This document shows, one piece after another, positions 1 through 10,949 of a stretch of 64,000 nt of DNA. The position numbers and the translations under genes are program-made. This stretch comes from Isoetes taiwanensis. Its lineage: Eukaryota > Streptophyta > Lycopodiopsida > Isoetales > Isoetaceae. Positions within the stretch are counted from its first letter, which is position 1. The number at the start of each line of letters is the position of its first letter. The notes under the pieces are model-generated. The model ran no database searches and was not told the DNA's origin. It saw nothing but the letters and a program-made list of their open reading frames with translations. The stretch is from contig JAJEKV010000023.1 of assembly GCA_021234155.1 (NCBI GenBank), forward strand, positions 9,557,141-9,621,140. The letters run 5' to 3'.

Positions 1-1557
1 CCTCAAGGAGCCATCCTTTTTCTTAACAAAAAGGATAGGAGCGCCAAAGGGCGAAACACTAGGTCGAATGAAACCTAGGTTTAGTAGCTCCTGAAGTTGC
101 TTCTTAAGCTCTGCCAACTCTGGGGGACTCATACGATACGGGGCCTTGCTGGTAGGCTTAGTACCTGGCTCCAGAGCTATCTCACATTCTACTCCTCTAA
201 AAGGAGGAAGTTTTTGGATCTCATCTGGAAAAAGATCGCTAAATTCTCGGAGAAGATTGGCAATCCCTTCCGGCAAGGTATCAACTACTTGCTTCTGCTT
301 GGCATCTGATTCAATGGAGGCAAGTCTAATAATGTAAAGCAACTTATCTTTACGTATAGCCTTATCTAACTGCCTGATGGTGATAGACTGCATAATGGGG
401 TTTAAGGAGTCACCTTTTATAGTTACGCGGACTCCATTAGCGGCGTTGAAGGTAACTTCCCGTTTCTCGCAGTCTATATTGGCTTTTGCAGATGCCAAGA
501 ATTCCATACCAACAATAAGATCATATTTGCCAATATCCATTAATTCGGCACCCAATGCAACTGGTGCACCTGGCAGCTGCATCTTAAGATTAATGCGACG
601 GCCATGCGTATGTCTGATCTTACCACTGGCTAAAGTGACAGGCTTTGGTCGAGATCTCAAAGTTTCAAGCCGCAATACCTGGGCCATTCTAGGAGAAGCA
701 AAATTATGTGTACTACCCGTATCCATCAGAATTATAAAAGGTTTGCTGTCTACTTGACCTATGGTGGAAATAACGGCAGGCTGACTTTCAGCATTGCCGG
801 TTTCAATGGCTGCAAGGATATGGGACTCACCGTGAATGTACACGGGAGCCTCCTCCTCGATAGGTAGTGTAGACTCCAGATCGTCCCAATCGAGATCGGC
901 CATGGCCAGCTGGGCAGTTTGTGTGACATAAGGGCAATTCTGCATGTAGTGCCCGGGTCGCATACACCTGTAACATGCCTTATCTCTGCGTAACTGATCT
1001 CGGGCCTCTTTGGGAATAGACTGTAAGAGATTCCGAACTTCCTTGCCGACATTATCCGGTTTGTCGGGCATGTTGAAGGTGACTTTCTTTTTCTGGCGGC
1101 TGTTGGAGTTCTGCTGAGAGGGCCCCGGACTCGGTGAGCGGGGTTGATAAGGTGTGGACGGGCGTGGCTGCGAGTAAGGAGCAGGACGCGGATACTGGTT
1201 CCTTGGTGTGTCCTCCTCGAGGCTCAATGCCTTAGCCTCAGCCTCTGCAACTGATTTTGGGTCTATGGCCTTAACCATTCGCTTAATGGATGGGGCCAAT
1301 CCTTCAATGTAGCCCTCCACCGCCCTCTTTTCATTCATCCCTGGTACATACAGCCTCAAGCGCATGAACTCATCAGTGTAGGCCTGAACTTACATACCCT
1401 TCTGCTCTAACCTGTAAAAGGTCTGAATTTGCTGGCATTTGTGCGCACGAGGCACATAATGCGACTTAAAGGCCTTAGCAAACTTCTTAAACTTGCACCT
1501 GCTTCTGTCCAGATGCTTGGCTCTAGCATAGCCCTTCCACCAAATACGGGCAGCTCC
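1..1557 (-). pseudogene. gypsy A gag C-terminal half, CCHC, protease, RT start
   Basis: One minus-strand reading frame runs from 1557 to 1. It encodes the rest of the retrotransposon gag domain (ARIWWKGYAR near 1530), a Pro/Ser/Gln-rich spacer, a CCHC zinc knuckle CYRCMRPGHYMQNC (about 935-976), the aspartic protease active site MDTGSTHNF (about 705-730), and the gypsy protease-RT linker ending with ILFVKKKDGSLR at the window edge. These parts package, process and copy the element RNA. The frame has one internal stop, TAA on the minus strand at 1390-1392 inside gag; everything else is open. It joins 7181-7725 in frame once the CACTA and its duplicated TCC are ignored. Confidence 0.88.
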
Positions 1558-1589
1558 CACTACTAGAGAACGGGCTATTAGCGACGTCG
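1558..1589 (+). repeat. CACTA left terminal inverted repeat
   Basis: The 32 bp start with CACTACTAGAGAACGGGC. They pair with 7146-7177 except at positions 9, 15 and 26. The transposase is expected to cut here. Confidence 0.93.
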
Positions 1590-1960
1590 GTTTGCGACGT
1601 ATGGCAAACGTCGACGTCGCAAAATAATCGCGCGTTCTTAAAAGGTCGCTAAGATTTTTTCACGACGTCGCATGTGCGACGTGCCACGTCGCATTACAAA
1701 CGTTCAAGCAGACGTCGCAATGGCCTACGTTGCAACAGCAACGCACCACGTCGGAACTGCAACGCGCCACGTCGTATGGGCAACGCGTAACGTCGTTTAT
1801 ACAACGCGACGTCGCATATGAAACGTCCGACGTAGTGCATGCGACGCCACGTTGCATGTGCGACGTGACACGTTGTATGGTCAACGTCTAATGTAACACA
1901 TGCGACGTCATGTCGAAGGTGCGACGTCGTGTACGTTTTATGTGCGACGTCATGTCTGAT
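1590..1960 (+). repeat. CACTA left subterminal repeat array
   Basis: About twenty copies of a short motif built on ACGTCGCA / TGCGACGT in both orientations fill this stretch, separated by variable spacers. In En/Spm elements such subterminal arrays bind the accessory TnpA protein and must be present for excision (family knowledge). A minus-strand open frame at 1660-1884 is a by-product of the repeat and is not called as a gene. Confidence 0.85.
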
Positions 1961-2046
1961 ACGTTATTTTTAGTAAAACCCTAATAAAAACCCGAGACCT
2001 ATTTTCTTTTGTATGCTTGGCTTGCACCTAGAAGAGCCTTCTATTA

Positions 2047-2820
2047 ATGGATGATAGCGTTCTCAACCCCAAGCACAGGAAAGCTTTAGAAAGTGCAATG
2101 AGAGAAGAACAAGAAACACTAGAGGGTGCTCCCTCTTCTTCAGAGTTTCGTGGCGAGGAGGATATGTTAGAAGCTCTTAATCCCGATGTTGATTTGGATG
2201 ATTTAGAATACGAGGAAGATGTTGGTGATGGAGGACAGACACATGACTATTATGGTAATGATCCCATGATGGTGGAGGCAGAGACAAATCTATTTCCAGG
2301 CTCTCAAACATCAAGATTGTCTGCTTGCTTGTTAATTCTCAATTTACAAACGAAGTATGGATGGAGCAACACAAGTGTGTCTGACCTTTTAAGGTATGCA
2401 ACTTGACTAATTTGTTTGTTGATTAGTATGGGCTTTTCTTTACTATCTTATCAATAATCGTTATATGTTGGACTCGTCTTCATGGTATTAGCAACAATTA
2501 TTAATTGGTCATTTATCATATTGGTTATGTAGGTTATTGCACGAGAAGATCCTTCCAGAAGGGAATAGTTTACCCAGTCATCGAGATGATGTGAAGAAGA
2601 TTATTCAGGCAACTGGCCTTGGTTACAAGAGCATTCATGCATGTCCAAATGATTGCATGATCTTCTATCCTCTTGAAACATTTAGCAAAACTACGCATTG
2701 TATGGTGTGCAATGCCTCTAGGTACAAAAATGATATGCAAGGTAAGAACGTACCTGAGAAGATGGTTCGCCATTTCCCATTGCTTCCTAGGCAATGGTTC
2801 GGCATTGTTGTGCAGATGGT
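2047..2820 (+). pseudogene. TNP2-like CACTA transposase, N-terminal remnant
   Basis: Exon 1 (2047-2391) encodes an acidic N-terminus; a GT donor at 2392 and an AG acceptor ending at 2531 remove a 140-bp intron. Exon 2 (from 2532) encodes LLHEKILPEGNSLPSHRDD, ACPNDCMIFY, CMVCNASRYKND and VRHFPLLPRQ, the cysteine-containing N-terminal region typical of TNP2 (Transposase_21) proteins. The similarity stops near 2796, just before the part that continues to the DDE catalytic core, and a stop follows at 2902. The catalytic domain is absent from the whole element, so this is a deletion derivative. Confidence 0.82.
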
Positions 2821-5407
2821 AGTCACATGTTTTATGAAATTGCGCAAGAAATCATATTATATATCATTATGGTCTATATTAAGATGTATTATTGTCTGTT
2901 GATGATTGAGGTTAACTGCTTAGTTCACTTGATCGATGGCGTATAGGTCTCAGTTCAAGTCCTCGTATAGACATGCAATATAAAGTGAATGGGGACCAGA
3001 CCATAAATAAACCTTAGTGTAATGGTGTGTGCATCTCTAGACATGTTGCAATTGTTGCAATATAAAGTTAATGGGCAAAAGAAACAGCAAGGGGCTTGAG
3101 TGTCGCCTAGTTCGAAAAGATCCGCTTATAGCACTGCGGGCATTTTCAGAAGCCTTGTCTGTGTTGTGGTGAGAGTAAATAGCAGCTGAAGTTGCTTTCT
3201 TTTTGTTCATTACATGCTGCGTATTGTTCTTATATAGTTGTGTTTCCCATTTTTCATTTGCATGGATGGCAAGCTCGGGGACATTTCTGCCAGGTGATGC
3301 ATTATGGGACCGATTAACTTTGGTGGGGTTCAAATCCCCATGCTTCATCTTCCTTGGCTCTTGAGATTTCATTTTCTGCTGTCTGTTCATGATAGGTTGA
3401 TGTGTTGGATCGTCTAAGACACATTTGCATTTCCTGCAGTCCATGTTTCTGGAAGTTGAAGTGCTTTCGGTTACATTTCAACTATCCTTTTCAGTCATAG
3501 TGCCCTTTTCATGTTGCTTTTGTGTCTGTTATGTTGATGTGTGGCAGGCAGAGCAGCTTCTCTGGACCATGCTAACATGTAACATAAAGGACGAGTGTTG
3601 CATAGATGTCGTCTGATTTGCAAGGTAGTGAGCAGATGTGCATCATGTCCATGTACTTTTGGATGGCTATTTCCATGCTGTAAATATTTCTAACTATAGA
3701 AACAGTCTTTAGCATTGTCGTTTGTGAAAGTGTAGATGCAACATTTGTAAGCATCATTTCTGTGTAAACTGTAGCCTTTGTGTTATATGTTCACTCGTGT
3801 TCAATACCGTTGTAGGAGTTTGTGTTAGAGTAATGAAAAGACTTCACGAAAATCTCTGTGGAAGGTACTTTCTGTTTGGATCCTGTGTAATGATTGATTG
3901 TATGACTGACTTCTACACCTTTCCATCCTTTGCATTCATAGTGTTCTCCTCACGTTTATCTGTCTGTTATATGCACGCATGACAGGTTCCTGTAGTCCTA
4001 AGGTGATGAACAATCTATACATTTCTATGTCAGTTGAAGTGACTATGGTCTTGAAACCTTAGGCTGGTGTGGATATTGGGTTTTGATCCCATCTTCAATT
4101 TGGCCCTATGGCCAAGGTTGAAGGATATGGTATATTCTCTGGTATGTTCCCTGGTTCGGATGGAGGAGTATAAGGATGGAACAAGAATATTCTTAATAAT
4201 GGAGAAATATTATTGCGATGTATAATCTAGACCTAACCCTAAGTTATCTTATTTTTCAATCGACAACAAAAAGCGATCGGATTTGTTGAAGGCGCCTGGA
4301 GGAGAGGCCATGCAAAGCAGAGCAAGTCATTGAGTTAAAATAGGCAACGGTTGAGATGGAGCATGTACTCGATTGATCTCTTCTTTACTTATGGTCTCCA
4401 GGTTCTTATAAATGATGATATTTCCTGTTAGGCTCAAATTGTCATAGAAGCACTTCAATGCAAGGAATGTTCCATGGATCTTGAGTGGTGTCGCAAGAAG
4501 GTACAATATGACTGCTACTAGTTTTAAGTAGGTGTAATTTTTGACAAGTATTTTTCGAGGTGTATATCCAAGTAAATATATACACTAATATCAAAGTCGC
4601 CTCTTTTTTCCCTTCTTCGTGACAATAAAAAGGAAAAAGGGGCAAACATTTTAACGACTTTAAATTTCAAGGGGAAAGAAGGGGGGAAAATTCTCACGTG
4701 CTATTTTTCGGCATTCTTTCATCTGATGATCTCTTGGCTATGGCGAAGCGAACTACTGAGGCTATGGCGCCAGCAACCTTGGCGATTTTGGTGAACTTCC
4801 GGAAAGCCCTGGCTCAACTTTAAGGTAGTAGATCATTTGGTCTTCTTTCCTCTTTGCATTTATTTTTGCTTCAGCCGCTGATCTTTAGTCTTCTGGGCCT
4901 GGCTTTTGTATACAGATTTGCGATGGAGCTTCCCTTTGACATCTTCATAGCCACGGCGGCATGTGCCATCTTAGATTTAGAGAGATGATTTTGGTAGCTA
5001 AATCGCTGGGGTTAAGACTCATAATTGAAATATTGCTCTGAAAATATGCGGGAAGGGGTCCTGGCTTTATACATTTTGGATTTTGCTGGCCAGTTGCTTG
5101 TGGTAGCGATTCTATCCTGAACTCTGGTGTTAATGTTAACAGTTTCTTGATCTTTTGGCATGCATGATTGGATTCTCTGATGATGATAAGCATCGAGTAT
5201 GTCTGGCCCAGAAAAGCTCGAGGAAGAGGGTGGTTCATAACGTCTTAGGTTGGTGGCATTTTAGATTCTTCAGCAAACACGGGTGCCCATTCTGTACAAA
5301 TAGATAACCAGGTAACCATGATGTGCCGTTATTTCATTTTTTAAGGGGTTAGTATATAGTGTGCCAGCGTGCTATGGCCCTGATTCCTATGGTTTTACTA
5401 AGGTTTG
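2821..5407. other. CACTA interior without recognisable gene
   Basis: This 2.6-kb stretch separates the TNP2 remnant from the ROP gene. Open frames are short (up to 135 codons on the minus strand at 3037-3444) and I recognise none. Splice-like sites occur but do not join to a known protein. It could be further captured host DNA or transposase introns. Confidence 0.5.
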
Positions 5408-6534
5408 GTTAAGTGCATTACAGTAGGTGATGGTGCCGTTGGTAAAACTTGCATCCTGATCTCCAACAACACGTTTCCAACTGTAAGCTTTGAGACTTCT
5501 GCTTTACTTTTGGAATTATAGACATAGTTTCTTATTTAAGACACCAAAGCTATGATCATCATGTTATAATCCGATTTTGAGTCTATGCCTAATGTTCTTT
5601 CTAGATTTGAGTCTAATGTTCTTTCATGTTCTTGTTCTTAATGTTTCTTGTTCATGTTCTTAATGATCATCATGTTATAATCCGATTTTGAGTCTATGCC
5701 TAATGTTCTTTCTAGATTTGAGTCTAATGTTCTTTCATGTTCTTGTTCTTAATGTTTCTTGTTCATGTTCTTAATGTTTCTTGTTCTTTCATCATGCCTA
5801 ATGTTCTTTCTAGATTTGAGTCTATGTGTATATGAGTTGCTCATATTTGATGTTCTCATGCTACCTTATCATGCTTAAAAAATAATGGGCATGCTTTGCA
5901 GGACAAGAAGATTATAACAGACTTCACCCTAGTTATCGAGGGGCAGATGTATTTCTCCTGGCATTCCCTCTCATCAACAAGGTTAGTTATGAAAACATTT
6001 CTAAAAAGATGGTTATATGCTTAAATATTTGGCTTATAGACTAGTTTATATAGCATTCAATATGGTTTGATGGCAATATTGGTGTGCAGTGGATTCCAGA
6101 ATTGAGGCATTGCGCTCCTTCATTTTCTATTATTCTTGTTGGGACGAAAATAGGCTAGATGAACTTTGAAGATACATTTCAGTTTTTATTTTTCTTGTTA
6201 CAAAAAATTGATTGTCTGAAGCAGCTGTTATATTGTTAATATTGTTTATGCCGTCTTCTAGTATGCTTAAGTAAATTACAATGGATATTTAGGTGTTGAA
6301 TCATATTGACTTATTGCATGTCTATTTTTACATCTCCATGATGATAAGCAGTTGTTGCTGACCATCTTGGAGCTGCTCCAATAACCACTGCTCAAGTAAT
6401 GTCAAGCAGGTAATACTTAGATATTTTTTTCCTTCAACTTTTTAGAGAAGCGAATCTTGCATTATCTGGAGTTACAGAATGTGAAAGCTGTCCTTAATGC
6501 AGCTATTAAGATTGTCCTCCAGCCCCCAAAGTAG
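5408..6534 (+). pseudogene. Captured ROP/RAC small GTPase gene
   Basis: Five exon-like blocks with intact splice sites encode a plant ROP GTPase. 5408-5482 gives [19 protein letters not shown] with the P-loop GDGAVGKT and a GT donor. 5902-5981 gives [18 protein letters not shown] after an AG. 6090-6155 gives [10 protein letters not shown] and LVGTK, then a stop. 6352-6409 gives VVADHLGAAPITTAQ. 6478-6534 gives NVKAVLNAAIKIVLQPPK then TAG. Exons for the start codon, switch I and part of the G domain are missing or damaged, so it cannot make a working GTPase. Keeping introns, it was captured as genomic DNA, not as a retrocopy. It lies wholly between the CACTA termini. Confidence 0.85.
5552..5815 (+). 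repeat. 111-bp tandem repeat in an intron of the captured ROP gene
   Basis: Two near-identical units (5552-5662 and 5663-5773) begin ATGATCATCATGTTATAATC and are followed by a partial third unit. Each unit itself contains iterations of TTCTTGTTC and TAATGTTC, so slippage is the likely origin. Confidence 0.85.
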
Positions 6535-6716
6535 AAAACAGGAAAAAATAAGCACAACTATTTGTTATTTGTTGTTTGTGGCTATGGCTTGCTTTTTTTT
6601 ACTTCTTATTTTCATGTCTGATTGGAGTTTTTTGGGTTCGATTCCCAAAAAGGCTTTTGGAAACTTTGTATTGTTTTTAGATATTGTTTTTTTAGAACCT
6701 GTGTCATTATTTGAGA

Positions 6717-7145
6717 AAGACGTTACGACGTGTGAAGGACGTTCTAGACGTTGCAAATATGTTGCACGCACGTCGAAAACAACGTTTCATGGGTAACGTA
6801 AATAGAACGAGATTAGAACGTCCTAGCCACATATTAACAACGTCTTAAAGACGTTACGACGACGTGTGAAGGACGTTCTGGACGTTGTAAATATGTTGCA
6901 CGCACGTCGAAAACAACGTTTCATAGGTAACGTAAATAGAACGAGATTAGAACGTCCTAGCGACGTATTAACAACGTTACGGCCGACGTCCACGGACGCC
7001 GCCAAACATGACGTTTCACTGCGGCGTGGCGACGCCGCCGCCGCGGCGAATCCTAGGCGACGTCCTTTGCAACGTCCGTGCAACATTTGCAAGACGTCCT
7101 CATGCGACGTCTGACGTCTCTAATACGTCAATGTGACGTTGCTAA
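6717..7145 (+). repeat. CACTA right subterminal repeat array
   Basis: Two long units of about 131 bp (starting near 6717 and 6848) share GACGTTACGACG, GTGAAGGACGTTCT and AACGAGATTAGAACGTCC. They are followed by denser ACGTC-core motifs up to the terminal repeat. The core matches the left array, as expected for transposase accessory-protein binding sites. Confidence 0.85.
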
Positions 7146-7177
7146 CGACGTTGCTAATAGCCTGTTCTGTAGTAGTG
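7146..7177 (-). repeat. CACTA right terminal inverted repeat
   Basis: On the minus strand this reads CACTACTACAGAACAGGC and matches the left terminus at 29 of 32 positions. TCC at 7178-7180 is the second target-duplication copy. Confidence 0.93.
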
Positions 7178-7180
7178 TCC

Positions 7181-7725
7181 TGTAAGGTTTGTGGTGGCAA
7201 CCTTTCCTGTATCCTTTTTTGTCATGCCATAGGACTTCCCAAACTCCTTCATTTCGTCCAACCAAGACTCTGCGTTCAATCCGCCTCTAGATTTCCCATC
7301 AAACTGGGCCAGTTTCCTATTCTTCCATATACTAGTTATGGTTGTATCAACCGTCTTGCGGTACTCCTTATCCCGGCGCTTTGCATGGTCACCGGATGAT
7401 ACAGACGACTCAGAAGACACGGAAGTGGCTGATGGTGAAGAGGTAGCACTATCCCTTGAGGAACTTCTATGGCGTTTGGAATGGTGCTTCCCTCGTGCGG
7501 GTACAGGGCTTGATTCATGTGCAAGTGGCTGCTGGGGTGGTGGGCTTGGCGGCAACGGAGGTAACTCCGGTCCATCCTCCTGTACGTGTTGCGGTGGGTT
7601 GGCATTCAACACATAAGTTTGTAACTCGACTAATTGCCTCTTCATCAACATAAGTTCCTGCTCCGGTGTTAGTCGACTGGCATTCGAAGGTGTCTGCCAG
7701 GCGGCATTGCGTGCACCGTCTATAT
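7181..7725 (-). pseudogene. gypsy A gag N-terminal half
   Basis: The minus-strand frame encodes a Pro-rich, Ser/Arg-rich N-terminus (HHSKRHRSSSRDSATSS) followed by the start of the retrotransposon gag domain (KNRKLAQFDGKSRGGLNAES, WLDEMKEFGKSYGMTKKD, VATTNLTG). It stops at the CACTA insertion and continues in frame at 1557. I take the region from about 7690 (LTPEQELMLMKRQLVELQ) as coding; a start codon is not obvious because the frame extends further upstream (IDGARNAAWQTPSNAS) to a stop near 7745. Gag forms the virus-like particle of the element. Confidence 0.82.
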
Positions 7726-8018
7726 TGAGTATAAGAAGGTATAAGCAGAATTACAGTGATATCAAGTCTCACAGAGAAGGTCATATCGGATAGTATTTAG
7801 AGAAAGTAGATAGAGGAGTACAACAGAAAAGGTTTTTATTATCCGAGTCATTACATTGAAAGTCACTTACAACTTAAAGTTATTTAATTAATAATTTTAT
7901 TTTTAAATTCACACGAAATGGCGGGAAAAAAACATTTTTATATCCACAACTCCAAAATTTGGAATACTTCACATAGATAAGTGCACAAAATTTTTACAAC
8001 AGAAAAGAAGATAGTCGC

Positions 8019-8650
8019 CTAGTCACCGAAACTCCCCTCGGATCGCTGGAGGTCCTTGGGCATGATGGTGACCCTCTTTGCGTGTATGGCGCAAAGGTTG
8101 GGTCGCTCAAGATTTCGATGAGGTAAGCCTCGGCAGCCTCCTGGAGTGCGAGGATTGCAAAAGCTTGAAACCTCAAATCGGTTTTAAAGTCTTGGGCAAT
8201 TTCCCGTACAAGCCGCTGGAAAGGGAGCCGACGAATCAATGGCTCAGTTGACTGCTGATACTTACGTATCTCCCGAAGTGCTACCGTGCCTGGTCGGTAT
8301 CGATGGGGCTTTCGCGGCTTGAGGGTCGCCTTCAGCGATGGGAGGGATTTCCCACCTGTTGTTGGATGCTTTGCCCGCTGGACGATCTGCTCACGTCTCT
8401 GGGCCGATGTCTTCTTGGCGATGGCGGCATTCTTTTGTAATCGGGTCTTGTAACCTACACCTCCCTTAACGGGTTTGGTGTTCTTTCTCTTCAACGTCCT
8501 GTTGCTCCACTCCGTAGCCTTCCTAGTCCTGGCCCCTCCCTGCTCCACAGGTTGATCTTGTTGCTGGCCAACAGTTGGATCCACTGTTTTGTTGATCAAC
8601 ATGCTGGTTTTGGCCGTCCTCCGCTTCCTTACGGAGCCTCTCCTCTTCAT
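8019..8650 (-). CDS. Histone H3-like protein with long divergent tail
   Basis: From an ATG at 8648-8650 the minus-strand frame gives a basic tail of about 113 residues unrelated to the canonical H3 tail, then an unmistakable H3 core: [52 protein letters not shown] one-base frameshift near 8096-8103 changes frame; in the shifted frame the end of H3 continues as [19 protein letters not shown] to TAG at 8019-8021. Loop 1 has canonical length, unlike the longer loop of centromeric H3, so the core is closest to ordinary H3/H3.3 while the tail is unique. No intron is seen. It lies in the gypsy leader between primer site and gag, same strand. Function unknown; it could alter nucleosomes at the element or be a retrocopy caught by the element. 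Confidence 0.82.
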
Positions 8651-9260
8651 CACCCCCTAACATCTGGTGCAGGGTGTGAGGGAAGGTCGGCTATGGCGGA
8701 AACAGAGCTCGGGTCCGGCGGCTATGGCGGAAAAGGGCGCTCAGAGAAAGCACACGTTCAAAAAAAAAATGGTTCAAAATTCAAATTTTAACTTTTAACT
8801 TTTTATTAAAATTTTCAAAAATAATTTTTTTTTTTTTTTTAAATTTTTTTAACGGGCGCGTATAAAAATACGCGCGACCGTATGGGGCGCTGTGTTACTT
8901 ATACGGCCTTAACTTTTCAAAATAAACACCTCCGAGGACAGCAGCGCCCCTTTTGATTTTGCGGCCAGCTGTTGTCTGTTCGCCCTCGGGAGACATGCCC
9001 CTTAGAGTATTTGGGAGGTGCCCGATCCATTGGAACCATTTTCGCCTTCATCCGAGCTACCTACAAAAAGTTATAGCCCTTCCAAACTTGGGTCTTCCAG
9101 TCGCCCTAAACTTCTTAAGAACTTACATCCTATTACATTAACCTAGCACAAAACCAAACATCAGAGAGCCAACAACCGCACTAGTTTAACTCCCTCCTAA
9201 CTACCGGACTAACGAGTTAGGGTTTGGTCAGTGCTATGATTTCGAGTAACCGAAATCACG
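8651..9260. other. gypsy A leader, non-coding
   Basis: Between the H3-like ORF and the primer site I see an A/T homopolymer tract (about 8821-8850) and no convincing coding frame. The part next to the primer site shares short similarity (TAGCACTGACC, CTAACTCG on the minus strand) with the leader of the element at 33289-45169, so the two families are related. Confidence 0.55.
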
Positions 9261-9272
9261 GCTCTGATACCA
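9261..9272 (-). promoter_or_regulatory. gypsy A primer binding site (initiator Met tRNA)
   Basis: On the minus strand TGGTATCAGAGC follows the LTR end CGTCACA after one base. It is complementary to the 3' end of plant initiator methionine tRNA, the usual primer for these elements. Confidence 0.9.
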
Positions 9273-9273
9273 C

Positions 9274-10949
9274 TGTGACGCTCCCTGAACATATACGACC
9301 CTCGGACGTATACATACGGGGACTTTCCCCTCCCATGGCGACCAACTCGCCACGAGCAGGGCCCTCCGTATAACCCGGGCCATCTATAATAAGACGCTCA
9401 AGTGAAGGACACAGAGGGGTCATTCGGCCCATGCCTTCAATGGGGCTCCTACGTCGCGGAAGCGTGAATACAAGGGTTAGCACACAGCATAAATCACATA
9501 TAAATAACCACCACGAAGGGTGGCGCATCATCCAAATACCAACGGCAAAGAATATGCATCTAAACCTAAGAAAACACCCCAAACCCATGGTTCTACCCCG
9601 CTCGGACTCGGTGAGGATCGGCCGGCGGCTAGGTCTCAAGAGATCAGCGAGACGAAGCATAACACGGCGTTGGGCGGCATAGAACATCGGCTAGGGTTGT
9701 CCACTCCATCCGCCCCTCACGTGCACACTTTGCGGATGAGTCGAATCATGCTATGGCATCGCTATAGCCTATACGGACACGCTTGAGACTCAAGGTATCA
9801 CCCGCCGAGCCTACTACGGGGTTCATGAAGCCCGTCCCGATGAGGCAGGGAGGGGAAGCGTCCCCTTCCGGGATCGCGGTGGTTCCATGGGTGGACTAGA
9901 GAATACGTGCGCATCGGCTGACCCCGCATCCGTGCGGGCTTACTGCGCCCTAAATCTACTCAAAGTACAGGATGCCCCATGCGGGTCACACCTCGTACCC
10001 GGGGAGTGTCGGACCCATACCCGGCTGGATCGCGCCTAGCTCAGGGTAGGCTATTAGGCCTAGTCCTTTGTAGGAGTCTCGGGGAGCCTTTTATGTTAGG
10101 TGCAAGACCCCACCCCCACTTCACCCTTTGTGTCCCTTGTTTGGTGCTAAGCCACTCCATAGCATCCACGACTCGGTGGGCTCTTGTGCATGTGCCGCAT
10201 TATTGGGATAATCTGAGGGCTCTACCTAAGAGCATACTACAATATATGGGCTCAGAGGTCTCTACCCCCCTTATTTCCCCCATTTCCAGAGTAAGACTAT
10301 GCAAAGAACTATCAATCCATCCTTTGAGAGCAAATCCAGAATCAGAATATAAAGAGAACTTACCTTTACAACCAAAGGTTAGTTCCTACTGAGTAAAACA
10401 CGAGAGAGAAATGACAAAACAACACAACAAGTGCCCCATGGGCGCTACCCTAGAATATCAACCTATACTAGCCACCTACCCGAGTTTCTCCTTGGCCCGT
10501 TATCGTTGGGCGCTTCCATCTTCTTGGGATTTGACGTTTAGCTCTGGCTACGTAGGTACGTGCTAGGCAAGGGTGGCGCTCAGCTGGGCAAAGGTAGGTA
10601 GGCGCTCAGCTCCTCAAAGGTGGCGCTCAGCTCCTCTTGGCTCCTCCTGGTCGATTATGGTTGATATGGGGGGTAGTGATCCACCTTGATGCCTCCAATT
10701 AGCATCACCATGTTAGCCAATCGATTTTGGCCAAGTGGCACCTTCCCAAACCATAATTAACTTAATTATCCCTTTTACATATTAATTCCTTAATTATAGG
10801 TTATTATCCTTAATAATTAAATTAGCATAGCTAATTTAATCCCTTTTAGGTCAACCCCCTAGGTTACCATACCCCATGGTGGCGTATCTATACTGGGTGA
10901 CGTGTCAATATATTTATACATATACCGTATAAATACTTGGAACGTCACA
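9274..10949 (-). repeat. gypsy A 5' LTR
   Basis: The 1676-bp LTR reads TGTGACGTTCCAAG... to ...GAGCGTCACA on the minus strand, with TG/CA ends. Its right edge interrupts the copia ORF. Its first 11 bp are the same as those of the LTR at 33289, so the two elements are relatives. Open frames within it (for example 9256-9687 minus) are not called. Confidence 0.9.

Larger units (their letters stand above)
1558..7177 (+). mobile_element. CACTA (EnSpm) transposon with captured ROP gene
   Basis: The element begins CACTACTAGAGAAC and ends with the inverted counterpart ...GTAGTAGTG. The two 32-bp termini match at 29 positions. The 3-bp sequence TCC flanks both sides (1555-1557 and 7178-7180), the target duplication expected for this superfamily. 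Removing element plus one TCC rejoins the gypsy gag in frame (VATTNLTG to GAARIWWKG), which proves both ends. Subterminal arrays of ACGTCG-type repeats lie inside each end. Inside are a truncated TNP2 transposase and a captured ROP GTPase gene; no complete transposase is present, so the copy must be non-autonomous. Confidence 0.95.
1..10949 (-). mobile_element. Ty3/gypsy element A, partial, with nested CACTA
   Basis: Read on the minus strand the order is: LTR (9274-10949), initiator-Met-type primer site, leader with a histone-like ORF, gag, CCHC knuckle, aspartic protease and the first residues of reverse transcriptase at base 1. The remainder of pol and the 3' LTR lie outside the window. Its 5' LTR ends exactly inside the integrase-to-RT linker of a copia ORF, so it inserted into the copia element; the 5 bp beside the LTR (ATCAG, 10950-10954) should be one copy of the target duplication. 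A CACTA transposon at 1558-7177 splits its gag. The protease-RT linker resembles plant chromovirus-type gypsy (family knowledge). Confidence 0.9.

Noticed and set aside
1660-1884. Cys-rich 74-codon minus-strand frame
   Set aside because: It is the translation of the CACTA subterminal ACGTCG repeats, not a gene.
8019-8650. Centromeric histone H3 (CENH3)
   Set aside because: The tail is divergent, but loop 1 has the canonical length and the core keeps QDFKTDLRF, unlike CENH3.
9256-9687. 143-codon minus-strand frame
   Set aside because: It lies almost wholly in the gypsy A LTR, has no known motif and no support beyond being open.
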